Shown here: piece after piece, positions 26,428 through 34,004 of the stretch | How positions within the stretch are numbered: position 1 is the first letter of the stretch | Layout: each line of letters opens with the position of its first letter | Source of the DNA: Chrysochromulina parva | Taxonomy: Eukaryota; Haptophyta; Prymnesiales; Chrysochromulinaceae | DNA length: 37,041 nt | Direction: 5' to 3' | Assembly: GCA_002887195.1 (NCBI GenBank) | Contig: PJAB01000159.1 | Coordinates: forward strand, 1-37,041 | Notes under the pieces: generated by a model | Seen by the model: only the letters and a program-made list of their open reading frames with translations | Told to the model about the DNA's origin: nothing | Databases searched by the model: none | Translations under genes and position numbers: made by a program

Positions 26428-26779
26428 GACGACGCCGACGATGTTGTGTCTCAGCGCGTGGGCGTGGGCCATGGCGGGTCTGAGCTCAACGGTGCGAGTG
26501 GAGTGTGCCCGTGTGGCGGGGTGCGTGCGTGCGTTGCGTTCGATCCTCAGTCAGTTCTTGCACTGTGCGTGGCTGCGTGCACCGTTGCTGCGTCGAGCTG
26601 TATGCAGCTCTTGGAGCTTGGCTGCCGCGTATCCATGGTTGCGCGGACCGCGACCCTGGTGCCGACAGTCTCCTCCTTTTTCTGAAGTGGCGTCGTGCGT
26701 GTGCCGACGTTGAAGAACATCTGGGCATCGCAGCTGTCGGTGCCTGGGAGGGTCGAATAGTGCGAAGTACCATTTCGTC
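26428..26779 (+). promoter_or_regulatory. Tandem intergenic region before the ZIP gene (352 bp)
   Basis: This region is the only gap between two + genes in the central part of the window. It is T/G-rich on + with GTGCGTGCGTGCG repeats near 26520, and has no clear TATA box. It must contain the 3' end of PP2C and the promoter of the ZIP gene; neither is recognisable by eye. Confidence 0.3.
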
Positions 26780-28126
26780 ATGCGAGATTCGTCACATCAG
26801 GAAACTTGCAGCGCGATGGACTCGTTCATGAAGGACACTTTCGGTGTTGACCCCGTGGCCGTTCGCCGCAAGTTGCTCCACCTTCTCGGTGACGAGCGCT
26901 GCGCCGCGAAAGCTGCCTCGGTTGCCCAGCTATGTGGCACCGGCAACGTGTATGAGCACTTCGGCGTGAGCGCTGAGGCGTGCGCACTTTTTGCAGCGAT
27001 CCTCATCTCACTGGCACCGCTTGCATTCATGCCGCTCCTACCGACGCCATCATCTGGCGCTACAGCGGGAAGCGGCGCCGGCCCCTCGCAGCCGCTGCTA
27101 CTCTGCTTCGCATGTGGCGGCATGCTTGGCGACGTCTTTCTGCACATACTTCCCAACACGCTTGGCAGCGGCGGCCACTCACATGGAGGCCACGAGCACG
27201 GGCATTCTCATGGCCACGAGCACGTTCACTCTGACGGGCACTCGCACGAGCAAGCTCATGGCCATGGCCACGAGCACGGCCTCGGCGGCCTCGCAGTGCT
27301 CGTTGGCTTCATCGGCTTCTTTCTGGTCGAGAAGACTGTCCGCAGCGGCCACGGCCACCATTCACATGGATCCAGCGTTGAACATGGTCACAGCCACGGC
27401 AACGGCCACGTTGGCGGCGTCAGCGGCACTGGTGCGTGCGACGTCGATGGCTGCGAGCATGACCACGGAGACGCTGCAGCGATATCTGACGCGCTCCACA
27501 GCCACAGCCACGCCCACGGGGCGGCGCCACCATCAGGGCTGCGCAAGCGCCGAGCGTCGCCAGCCAAGGCAAGGCCCGCGACCCCCGCCCCTGCAGCCAC
27601 CGCGGCCTCGGCCGCCACTTCGCCGCCGTCGTCGCCGCGCCGCGCCCGCGCGGTCGCGGCCGCCATCGCCATGAGCGAAAAGCGCATCTTCGGCTACCTC
27701 AACCTCGCCGCCGACGCGGCGCATAACTTCACGGACGGGCTCGCGCTAGGCGCCGCGTTCTCGTCTGGCTTCTGGCCGGGGGTCTCGATGACGCTCGCGA
27801 CGCTCTTCCACGAAGTTCCCCACGAGGTAGGGGACGTGGCGGTCCTGATGCAGGCAGGGTTCTCCAAGGCGGCCGCCATCAAGGCGCAGCTTGGCACCGC
27901 GCTGGCCGCCATTATGGGCACCGGTGTCGCCCTCGCCTTCGGCAAGGACGAGGAGAACGCGAAGTTGCTGCTCAACTTTGCCGCTGGTGGCTTTGTCTAC
28001 GTCGCTACCGTGGACGTGCTTCCTGCCCTGCTACAGAACAAGACGTCGCTCAAGCAGACGGTAGCCGAGGTACTCGCCTTCGCCGCGGGCGTCAGCATGA
28101 TGGTCATGGTGGGGTGGCTCGAGTGA
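26780..28126 (+). CDS. ZIP-family divalent metal transporter, LIV-1/KE4 (SLC39A7-like) type (448 aa)
   Basis: The start is the ATG at 26780, or the in-frame ATG at 26816 (MDSFMKDTFG). Hydrophobic segments: about 62-80 (FAAILISLAPLAFMPLL), 98-116 (LLLCFACGGMLGDVFLHILP), 173-190 (LAVLVGFIGFFLVEK), then after a loop DAAHNFTDGLALGAAFSSG (about 311), LATLFHEVPHEVGDVAVLM (about 338), and further helices to the C-terminus (FAAGVSMMVMVGWLE). HNFTDG and HEVPHEVGD are the metal-site signatures of the LIV-1 subfamily, whose KE4/ZIP7 members release zinc from ER or Golgi. Two His-rich loops (about 134-160 and 195-230, with repeated HGH and HSH units) and a basic Ala/Pro linker (about 250-290) are present. 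Metal specificity (Zn, Mn or Fe) cannot be read from sequence. Confidence 0.93.
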   Translation: MRDSSHQETCSAMDSFMKDTFGVDPVAVRRKLLHLLGDERCAAKAASVAQLCGTGNVYEHFGVSAEACALFAAILISLAPLAFMPLLPTPSSGATAGSGAGPSQPLLLCFACGGMLGDVFLHILPNTLGSGGHSHGGHEHGHSHGHEHVHSDGHSHEQAHGHGHEHGLGGLAVLVGFIGFFLVEKTVRSGHGHHSHGSSVEHGHSHGNGHVGGVSGTGACDVDGCEHDHGDAAAISDALHSHSHAHGAAPPSGLRKRRASPAKARPATPAPAATAASAATSPPSSPRRARAVAAAIAMSEKRIFGYLNLAADAAHNFTDGLALGAAFSSGFWPGVSMTLATLFHEVPHEVGDVAVLMQAGFSKAAAIKAQLGTALAAIMGTGVALAFGKDEENAKLLLNFAAGGFVYVATVDVLPALLQNKTSLKQTVAEVLAFAAGVSMMVMVGWLE

Positions 28127-28317
28127 CGCGGCGGGAGCGCATCTAAAAGGCCACGGGCAGCGGCCTGTGCTCGGCAGAGGGCATCGCGCGAACGCGTGCA
28201 CGACGCGGCGTGCGGTGACGTTCGCTCAGTGTCTCCGCGCTCGGCACCGTGCTTTGGACTTAGCTGTCGGCTGGGCGCTCTCGAGCGCGAGCTGAGCGCG
28301 AGGCTCGTCCGCCTAGA

Positions 28318-28336
28318 GGGTAGGTCAGACCTACCC
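28318..28336. repeat. 19-bp perfect palindrome
   Basis: GGGTAGGTCAGACCTACCC: 9-bp arms around a single central A, about 190 bp past the ZIP stop codon. It can form a hairpin in RNA or bind a dimeric protein. Confidence 0.9.
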
Positions 28337-28944
28337 CCTAAGTCCGCTCTGGGGGGCGCGGTCCCTGCTCCCTGATGCACATATGGTGCGTCGCGGCCAC
28401 TGATGCGGCGGACTGTTTCTTGTGGTTGGCATGCGCAACCATGGAGTACTCCATAACCATGTGCCATGTTGCTCGCATGGGGATGTGCGAGCCCTGCACC
28501 GGCGTTTCTTTCCAACCCGCGTGTGCTGATTTCTGCGCTCAGATGGTGGGCAGCGTGCGCGTTTGAGTGTCGCGCGGGCCCCGCGGCGCCGGCGGTCGCG
28601 GTTCGGACGGCCGCGGATTCTTTGGTCGCCGCGCCGGGCTTGGCCGCGCGGTTTCGGCTTCCGGACCCGGTCGTCTCCGCGGTTTGGTCGTTACGCTTCG
28701 TACCGCACGGTACGTATTCCGCGAGGGGTCCGCACGGTACCACGGTACACGAATTCGAACCGGGGCCGCGTATACCGTATTATTGTTAAATCGCCCGAAT
28801 TATAACGGAAATAACCCCGCGTGCGTCCCCGCGCCGGGCCGGTGGGGGTCCCGCGCCGTCTGCCCACTGCGCACTGGCAGTGCCAGTGCCCCAGTGCGCT
28901 GCGCTGTCATAGGGTGGGGGTAGCTTTTTCGGAGGGTCCGAAGC

Positions 28945-29020
28945 ATTTACCGTTTTACGAGAATCTCGTCAAGTGGCAACTTTTACCGCTATACGCCCAT
29001 ATCCTGTCAGTCACTTTTAC
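28945..29020 (+). repeat. TTTTACCG-rich repeat, copy A
   Basis: It contains TTTACCGTTTTACG, then ACTTTTACCGCTATACGCC and ACTTTTACCGTTTTACC at about 31- to 34-bp intervals. It aligns with copy B at 29320-29397 with the same order and spacing of motifs. Confidence 0.65.
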
Positions 29021-29319
29021 CGTTTTACCGCAACGACACACAATAGAGAAGCGGGCGCAACCGCACGGCGCGGCGTCGCTCTCGTTGGCGTGGGCGAACG
29101 GCTGAGTGGACGGATGCTCCATTTCCGAAGGAGTGCGTGTCGGTGTGTCGGGCACGCAATGCAGGAATACAGGACCGTAAAGTCTCCTGTTCATGAATTA
29201 CATTCACGCTCGGCGGTTTAAGGTGCGAAGTAAACTGGTGAGTGGTGTTCGTAGTGTTTTCAGGAAAAGTGGCTTTTAGTTTTACCCTGCTTTTACCCTG
29301 GATACGGAGGCTCGAGGAC

Positions 29320-29397
29320 TTTAACCGTTTTACGCAATTCTTGTCCAGCTGGACACTTTTACCGTCTTACGCCAAAATGCCCTCACTTTTACCCTAT
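29320..29397 (+). repeat. TTTTACCG-rich repeat, copy B
   Basis: It contains TTTAACCGTTTTACG, then ACTTTTACCGTCTTACGCC and CACTTTTACCC in the same order and spacing as copy A, 375 bp away, with roughly two-thirds identity by eye. Two more TTTTACCC motifs precede it at about 29280-29300. Confidence 0.65.
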
Positions 29398-29442
29398 CCC
29401 CACCCTATGTGCGCTGTGCGGCTCGCACTGCCGCCCCGCGGA

Positions 29443-29503
29443 CGGAGCGAGGACGCTGGCTGGTGCCGGGGGGGCGGAGCGAGGACGCTGGCTGGTGCCG
29501 GGG
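29443..29503 (+). repeat. Tandem direct repeat of a 29-bp unit (two perfect copies)
   Basis: A unit beginning CGGAGCGAGGACGCTGGCTG and ending GTGCCGGGG occurs at 29443-29471 and 29475-29503 without mismatch, separated by 3 bp. It lies immediately upstream of the TATAAATA motif. Confidence 0.9.
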
Positions 29504-29525
29504 CGGTATAAATAGCGTATACCGC
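29503..29525 (+). promoter_or_regulatory. TATA-like element inside an inverted repeat
   Basis: GCGGTATA (29503-29510) and TATACCGC (29518-29525) are perfect 8-bp arms around AATAGCG, so the left arm plus loop reads GGTATAAATAGC, a good TATA box on +. There is no coding gene downstream on this strand, only the 3' end of the - gene at 29742, so any product would be non-coding or antisense. Confidence 0.4.
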
Positions 29526-29579
29526 TGGATACACGCGTTTACGGAATACGCGACCGCGCACGGCGCGCGCGTCGCCAGC

Positions 29580-29602
29580 GGGCCGCACACCCCGTGCGGC
29601 CC
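29580..29602. terminator. GC-rich hairpin between convergent genes
   Basis: GGGCCGCAC-ACCCC-GTGCGGCCC has a perfect 9-bp stem with a 5-nt loop. It lies about 140 bp beyond the stop of the - gene at 29742 and downstream of the TATA-like element. A role in 3'-end formation or RNA folding is inference. Confidence 0.35.
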
Positions 29603-29741
29603 GCCGCCCCGCCGACCCCCGCGGTGGGCGCGGGTGCGGCCGCGGCGACGCCGCGCCGGGCAGCGGCGGCACGCGCGTCCGGGCGCGACGCGAAAAGACG
29701 AGGCGTGATACCAGTACGGACGAGCAACGCCCACGAGGTCC

Positions 29742-31013
29742 CTACTCTGACACTAGCTTGAAGCCTTCACCGGCAGTGTACCTTACCAACGGCGTGCGCC
29801 CTCGTCTGTCGGGGAAGTCTCTGAGGAATGAACGATGGGCCGCTGCCGCCCTGCCGCCGTCGATGAAGGCCTCGACGCTCCAAGGCAGACGCTCTTCCCA
29901 CGTCCTGGAGGACACAACCACCTCATTGTACCCACCGCCCCCCCTCGACTGATGTGCTCGGAGCATATCCCCAAGCTGATTGGGTCCGAAGGAGCAATCC
30001 CAATGTTTTGCAGGAGAGCATTGAGTTCTGTTGCAAAGCTGCTCGATGGTCTTGCCCTGCGTGCCACCGTCGAAGGGAAATGAGCACGCAATGGGCACAC
30101 TCGAGGCGAGAACTACGCCCCCGTCGCTGCTGTGAAAGATTGCCGGCAAGTGTGTGTTGATCACCGAGCAAGACTCGTGGTCGAAATGGCCGTTGCACCA
30201 GCCGCTCCGGCACGGTCGGTAGCCGCGGTCGTTGCCCCAGTCCTCGAGCTGGTCAAACACATGCACGAGCACTCCAGCCTCTGCCAGCACGTTGGATGCG
30301 TGCCCTGCTCGATATCGAGCATTCAAGGCGATGACCACGTCCCTCGCCATACTTGGCTGCGCAGGTGGCATGAAGGGCGGCGGCGCGGGTGGCACGGGTG
30401 GGGTTGAAGGTGACGGAGGTGCATATGGCAAGCGATGCCGCGCGGATAAGGTGCAGCAGTGATGTCCCTCGCACCCCAATGTGCCATGCGCGCATTCGAA
30501 GTTGTCATTGTCGTCGCCAAGCCTGCAGCAGGCACCTTGGACACCACAATACCCAGAACAAGCGCCTCCTCGGTGCTCACAATCGGACCTGCAATCGAGC
30601 CCTGCGTGGGGCAGCAACGCTGACGACGGAGGCGGTGACGGCGGAGGCCGAGCGGGCGGCGGCGGCGAAGGCGAATGGCTGCTCGGTGTAGGGCTGCACG
30701 GCGGCGACAGCGGATGTGGCGATGACAGCATCGGCAGCAAAGGTGGCAACACTGGTGAAGGAGGAGCCGAAGGCAGCTTGCTTGCGAGCGAAAGAGGGAT
30801 GCCTTGCAGCCCCAGAGCAGTGGTGAACAGAAGCGCCACGGCAAAGATGGACCACATGACGATTACCTTTTGTTTGTGGCGGAGGGAGAGTGTTATCTCC
30901 ACGGTTGGCAATGCCGCTGACTCCATCGGAGTTGCTCGACTCGGTTTTCCGTCTCCATTTTCGACTGCGTCGTCAACGTCTTCTTGCGGTGCGGCCTTCA
31001 GGCGAGCGAACAT
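29742..31013 (-). CDS. Type II membrane protein with Pro-rich stalk, Cys-rich module and algal C-terminal domain (423 aa)
   Basis: The frame opens at a GTG (31094); the first ATG is at 31013 (MFARLKAAPQ). An upstream exon is possible because AATTAG, an acceptor-like site, immediately precedes the GTG on -. Residues 50-71 (KVIVMWSIFAVALLFTTALG) form one membrane anchor, with a basic flank (RHKQK) on the N-terminal side, so the long C-terminal part should be lumenal or extracellular. Next is a Pro/Ser stalk (about 80-135), a compact Cys-rich module with about nine Cys in 45 residues (CRSDC, CSGYCGVQGACC, CEGHHCC), a second Pro stalk, and a C-terminal domain of about 200 residues with paired Cys (CRSGWCNGHFDHESC), QLGDMLRAH and YNEVVVSSRTWEERLPWSVE followed by AAAAHRSFLRDF. 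I associate that last pattern with repeated hypothetical proteins of haptophytes and other marine algae; no function is known to me. Confidence 0.65.
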   Translation of the reverse strand: MFARLKAAPQEDVDDAVENGDGKPSRATPMESAALPTVEITLSLRHKQKVIVMWSIFAVALLFTTALGLQGIPLSLASKLPSAPPSPVLPPLLPMLSSPHPLSPPCSPTPSSHSPSPPPPARPPPSPPPSSALLPHAGLDCRSDCEHRGGACSGYCGVQGACCRLGDDNDNFECAHGTLGCEGHHCCTLSARHRLPYAPPSPSTPPVPPAPPPFMPPAQPSMARDVVIALNARYRAGHASNVLAEAGVLVHVFDQLEDWGNDRGYRPCRSGWCNGHFDHESCSVINTHLPAIFHSSDGGVVLASSVPIACSFPFDGGTQGKTIEQLCNRTQCSPAKHWDCSFGPNQLGDMLRAHQSRGGGGYNEVVVSSRTWEERLPWSVEAFIDGGRAAAAHRSFLRDFPDRRGRTPLVRYTAGEGFKLVSE

Positions 31014-31374
31014 CCTGCGTATCTCGTGAGATGCAAGAACCTTGAGCCGAGCATGAGGTTTCCGACTGGGCCTCTCATCGTCCGTCAAATTCACCTAATT
31101 CGGAAACTCAGCGCTGGTCGCGTCGCAACTTGAAATGTTCAGCGGAGCGGACGAGAGCTCGGCCGAATGTTACATGTAACAGCCAATTCACACTACTCCC
31201 GGGAACCGCGACACAAGTACAAATGTACATCATGAACGCAGGAGTGTCCGTCGACGACGACCTAGATTTGGATGAGAGTTCACACCTTACCGACAACGTC
31301 ATAAATTTCAACCTGGAGGCCCACCTCCTCCCGAGTGTTAACAGCCCATTCACACCACTTTATTTACAGACCCG
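31014..31374. promoter_or_regulatory. Divergent promoter region with repeated CAGCC(A/C)ATTCACAC element (361 bp)
   Basis: Two direct copies of a motif, TAACAGCCAATTCACACTAC (31177-31196) and TAACAGCCCATTCACACCAC (31339-31358), lie before the + gene at 31375. On the - strand they read GAATTGGCTGTTA, sharing ATTGGCTGT with the elements at 33867 and 36465, and contain a CCAAT box on +. The second is followed by TTTATTTACAG just before the ATG. Two short palindromes, TTACATGTAA (31170) and AAATGTACATC-side ATGTACAT (31222), lie between them. Confidence 0.45.
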
Positions 31375-32199
31375 ATGGGGAAGCTCACGGTTATAGTACC
31401 ACCTGACCTCACGCCCGGCGATACCTTCATGGTGGTCTCAGAGGGTCGAGATTTTGCAGTCACAGTGCCCGAGGGCGTTGCTGGCAATGTTGCTATTGAA
31501 GTCGATCTTCCCCTGGGCCCGACCGCTGGCAGCAGTAGCAATGACGGACCAGCTACCGAACGCGTCGAGGTCACCATCCCGGACGGCGTGCGTGCCGGTG
31601 AGCCGTTCACTGTGGCGGCTACATGGGGTGGGCTGTTCGAGGTCATTGTACCTGACGGCCTCGGGCCTGGCGATTTGATTGAGATTGAGCTGCCTACCGG
31701 ACTGGCGGAATGCACCGAGTTGGGACCGGCTCCTAGCGCCGAGGCATCATCCTCGCGTACTGTGGCCATGGCCAGCGGCACATACAGCGTGGGTGAGCAC
31801 GTGCAGGTACAGCGCACAGATGGCTCGTGGTCACCAGCAGAGGTGATCGACTGGGATGCGACGTCGGACACGTACACAGTGAGGCTGACAGCCACGAACC
31901 AGCTCAAATACATGATGAGCGATAGCGAGATCCAGCCGCGCAGCTTCCAGGTCGAGCGATGTGGCGAGCACTTCGTCGGGCGTCGCGTTCAGGTGCCGAC
32001 CGTTGGTGCGGAGAGTCGGGACGAGGTCATGGGTGAGATTCGCTCATTCGACCCTGTGAACCGCACTTACGACATCCTCATGGACACGGGTTTGTTCAAG
32101 CGCGGCGTGCAGGCGGAAGCCATCCGTGTCAAGGAGGGTGCAAAGCCACCGCCTGCATTTCTGGGGCCGTCGCTGGCGCTGGCGCAGCTGGGCTCGTAG
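31375..32199 (+). CDS. Repeat protein: VP-x-G-x-x-PGD motifs plus two SH3/Tudor-like modules (274 aa)
   Basis: The start is an ATG at 31375. The N-terminal half (1-110) has repeats of a short beta motif: LTVIVPPDLTPGDTFMVV, FAVTVPEGVAGNVAIEVDLP, VEVTIPDGVRAGEPFTV and FEVIVPDGLGPGDLIEIELP. The pattern is x-V-x-V-P-x-G-V/L-x-x-G-D/E-x-F/I-x-V. The C-terminal half has two modules of about 55 residues: YSVGEHVQVQRTDGSWSPAE then YTVRL (about 142-190), and FVGRRVQVP then VMGEIRSFD and YDILMDTG (about 200-250). Both resemble SH3-like or Tudor barrels. The motif combination recurs in algal and stramenopile proteins of unknown role; a protein- or polymer-binding adaptor is plausible. No signal peptide or membrane segment is present. 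Confidence 0.7.
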   Translation: MGKLTVIVPPDLTPGDTFMVVSEGRDFAVTVPEGVAGNVAIEVDLPLGPTAGSSSNDGPATERVEVTIPDGVRAGEPFTVAATWGGLFEVIVPDGLGPGDLIEIELPTGLAECTELGPAPSAEASSSRTVAMASGTYSVGEHVQVQRTDGSWSPAEVIDWDATSDTYTVRLTATNQLKYMMSDSEIQPRSFQVERCGEHFVGRRVQVPTVGAESRDEVMGEIRSFDPVNRTYDILMDTGLFKRGVQAEAIRVKEGAKPPPAFLGPSLALAQLGS

Positions 32200-32441
32200 C
32201 CGCTCGAAGTCGGGATGTAGCTCAACGCCTCGACGATATAAAATTGGCCCCGCTCCACGAGCCGGTCAGGTTAGCGGTTTGCGCCGTTGGCCGTACCGCA
32301 CAGTCATTGACTCATTATCGCGGCCTCAGGCCGCGCTCCGGATAGTAAAACGAAAGACGAAAAAGTAGTATTCAAAACATGATATCATGCGTACGGCAGC
32401 TACCAAACGATTTCCCTCGGACATGCCCTCGGACTCGCGTC
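32200..32441. terminator. Short convergent spacer with AT patch and GC palindrome (242 bp)
   Basis: It contains GATATAAAATTGG (about 32234-32246) near the + stop, a perfect palindrome CGCGGCCTCAGGCCGCG (32319-32335) and A-rich DNA (about 32343-32378), then CATGATATCATG (32378-32389). The two 3' ends must lie here; the hairpin followed by an A-rich tract looks like a bidirectional 3'-end region, which is inference. Confidence 0.45.
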
Positions 32442-33506
32442 TCATCGCGCCCAAGGGCTCTCCGCATAGCCCAGCGGCCGTCTGTTGGTAGCTGCCACGA
32501 GTCTCCGCGCTCGCGCCCCCTCGATGTCGGCCGTGTTGAGCGATTTATCGGCGGCGCCCTCGTGCTCGGGCACCGCAAAATCGGAGGCCGGGCGGCGCAC
32601 GGGCGGATTGGTGCGCGGGCGGGCAACGAGTCGCGGCGGCTCTACGTGTGAGGAGAGCGACGTGTGCGACGGCTTGAAATCCTTGAGCTCGGGATGGAAG
32701 TGCAAGCTATTGGCTGGTACGGTGACGAGCCGCTCAACGAGCGGAGGAGGCTCGATGAGCGGCACAAGAGGCCGACGATTCGCACGTAGGCCGACGCCTG
32801 GCGTAGATAGATGGACCTCAACCGCAGACTGGCGGTAGACGCGCTCTTCGAAGGTGCACAGGCCGTAGGTTTTGATCTCGCGGCTATGGTCGCGCGCGAT
32901 CCCGGCCGTCTCGAGCATGATCTGCGCCAAGTGCGGTGGCAGTCGGCGCGGTGGTAGCCTCGCGTCGGGCGTCTCAAAAAGCTGCTCGTCGTCTTTCACG
33001 ACTGCTCGTCCTTCACGAGTATACGGATAGTCACGCTTTGCGTTCATATCGACAACGCACCCAGACGAAGTGCGGCCGCACATGTCCCTTGGCTGCGCCC
33101 CCGGGATGTCGGACGTGAGGTTGGTCACGCGGAAGTCCTTCCGCATCCGACGGGGTGGCGCATTGCCCCCCGCCACACCAGAGGCTGCCTGCAGCTCGCC
33201 CTCCAGGCGCCATAGCACGCCGATCTCGTCGTGCCGCTGTTTGCGTTTGTTGAGCTCCATCTCCGACTTCGATGCATGCAGCCGCCGCTGAGCCTTCTCC
33301 ATTTTCTTGAGGAGTCGGACCTCCTTGGCACCCGAGACAGTCTCGAGGTCCTGGACATCATCATCATTGGTATCAATGTCGAAGACGCTGCTGCTGCTTC
33401 GCAGACTCAGGCTGCTGCCACTGCGCGTGAGGTCGATAGCCGTTGTGCTCGGTCGCAACGGTGCCGTCGACCACACGAACAGATCTTGAATTGTGGACTC
33501 CCGCAT
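32442..33506 (-). CDS. Hypothetical basic protein with short coiled coil (354 aa)
   Basis: The frame opens at a GTG (33653); the first ATG is at 33506 (MRESTIQDLF). No family is recognised. Visible features are a Ser-rich N-terminus, an acidic patch (FDIDTNDDDVQDLE), a charged helix likely to be a short coiled coil at about residues 58-105 (KEVRLLKKMEKAQRRLHASK), then a basic, Pro/Arg-rich remainder with motifs such as RDYPYTREGRAVV, LPPHLAQIMLET and two PPRLVxRP/PPLVERLV segments. No membrane segment or catalytic motif is present. The style (short helix plus repeated Pro-Arg motifs) is common in flagellar and cytoskeletal accessory proteins, but that is only a guess. Confidence 0.6.
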   Translation of the reverse strand: MRESTIQDLFVWSTAPLRPSTTAIDLTRSGSSLSLRSSSSVFDIDTNDDDVQDLETVSGAKEVRLLKKMEKAQRRLHASKSEMELNKRKQRHDEIGVLWRLEGELQAASGVAGGNAPPRRMRKDFRVTNLTSDIPGAQPRDMCGRTSSGCVVDMNAKRDYPYTREGRAVVKDDEQLFETPDARLPPRRLPPHLAQIMLETAGIARDHSREIKTYGLCTFEERVYRQSAVEVHLSTPGVGLRANRRPLVPLIEPPPLVERLVTVPANSLHFHPELKDFKPSHTSLSSHVEPPRLVARPRTNPPVRRPASDFAVPEHEGAADKSLNTADIEGARARRLVAATNRRPLGYAESPWAR

Positions 33507-34004
33507 TGAAAGTCGTGATGTCGCCTTTGAAACCGCGAGGGCTCGCCATGCGCACTTACCGACACTATTACCGACTCCGAAACTCCGAAGTCCGGGGAGC
33601 CGGGACGGGACACACACGGGCGCACACGGCGCACACGGGCACACGGATAACACAGACGAACCTCACAACCATCCAAACCCACTTACAATTGTCTTACCGG
33701 ATCCTCCCGAAAAGTTGGCTCCTCCATGCTCCTTGCTCCAAGAGGGCTCCACGGCTCCTCTGTCGGCCTCGACCGCCGTGCGCGGGACCTGTTTGGTCCG
33801 GGCTCCGGGGGGTTGGGCTGGGGGGAGGGTGCGTGAGCCGTGAGCTTCATCTCCAGCAGGGACGTGTATATAAACCATTGGCTGTGAATGCTGTTCAAGC
33901 TGTGTAAAGCTGTGCGTGTGTTCACAAGCGGCTGGACAGGTGTTCATAACGAGCTCCGCCCCTCCATTTGTCGATTTCGTTCCTGCACCCGCGATAGGCT
34001 GGTG
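33507..34004. promoter_or_regulatory. Divergent promoter region before the phosphomevalonate kinase gene (498 bp)
   Basis: A 23-bp stretch at 33867-33889 combines TATATAAA with CCATTGGCTGTGAAT. It is almost identical to the element at 36465-36484. ATTGG is an inverted CCAAT box. GCACAC/ACACGG microrepeats lie at 33610-33650. The - gene promoter is probably in the left part, but no clear motif is seen. Confidence 0.5.
33867..33889 (+). promoter_or_regulatory. TATA plus inverted-CCAAT core element of the PMK gene
   Basis: It begins TATATAAACCATTGGCTGTG and ends AAT, 116 bp before the PMK start at 34005. It matches the element before the gene at 36508 with one inserted C. An ATG at 33888 overlaps its 3' end and opens the same frame, but the family alignment favours 34005. 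Confidence 0.65.

Larger units (their letters stand above)
28127..29741. other. Long convergent spacer (1615 bp) with palindromes, repeats and a TATA-like site
   Basis: It is the largest gene-free stretch. It holds a 19-bp palindrome at 28318-28336, ATGGAGTACTCCAT (28441-28454), a CpG-dense block (about 28560-28760), an AT-rich island (about 28776-28813), two diverged copies of a TTTTACCG-rich unit (28945-29020 and 29320-29397), a 29-bp direct repeat (29443-29503), a TATAAATA inside an inverted repeat (29503-29525), and a strong hairpin (29580-29602). The small ORFs here look random. A non-coding transcript or remnant of a mobile element is possible. Confidence 0.5.

Noticed and set aside
28738..28765. 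B-box-like GGTTCGAATTC on -
   Set aside because: Flanking bases do not form a T stem and no cloverleaf can be drawn.
29278..29300. Telomere-like TTTTACCC repeats
   Set aside because: Only a few irregular copies mixed with TTTTACCG; no TTAGGG-type array and no chromosome end.
32213..32260. tRNA-like A box (GGGATGTAGCTCAACG)
   Set aside because: No T-arm, anticodon stem or acceptor pairing downstream; coincidence at the end of a CDS.
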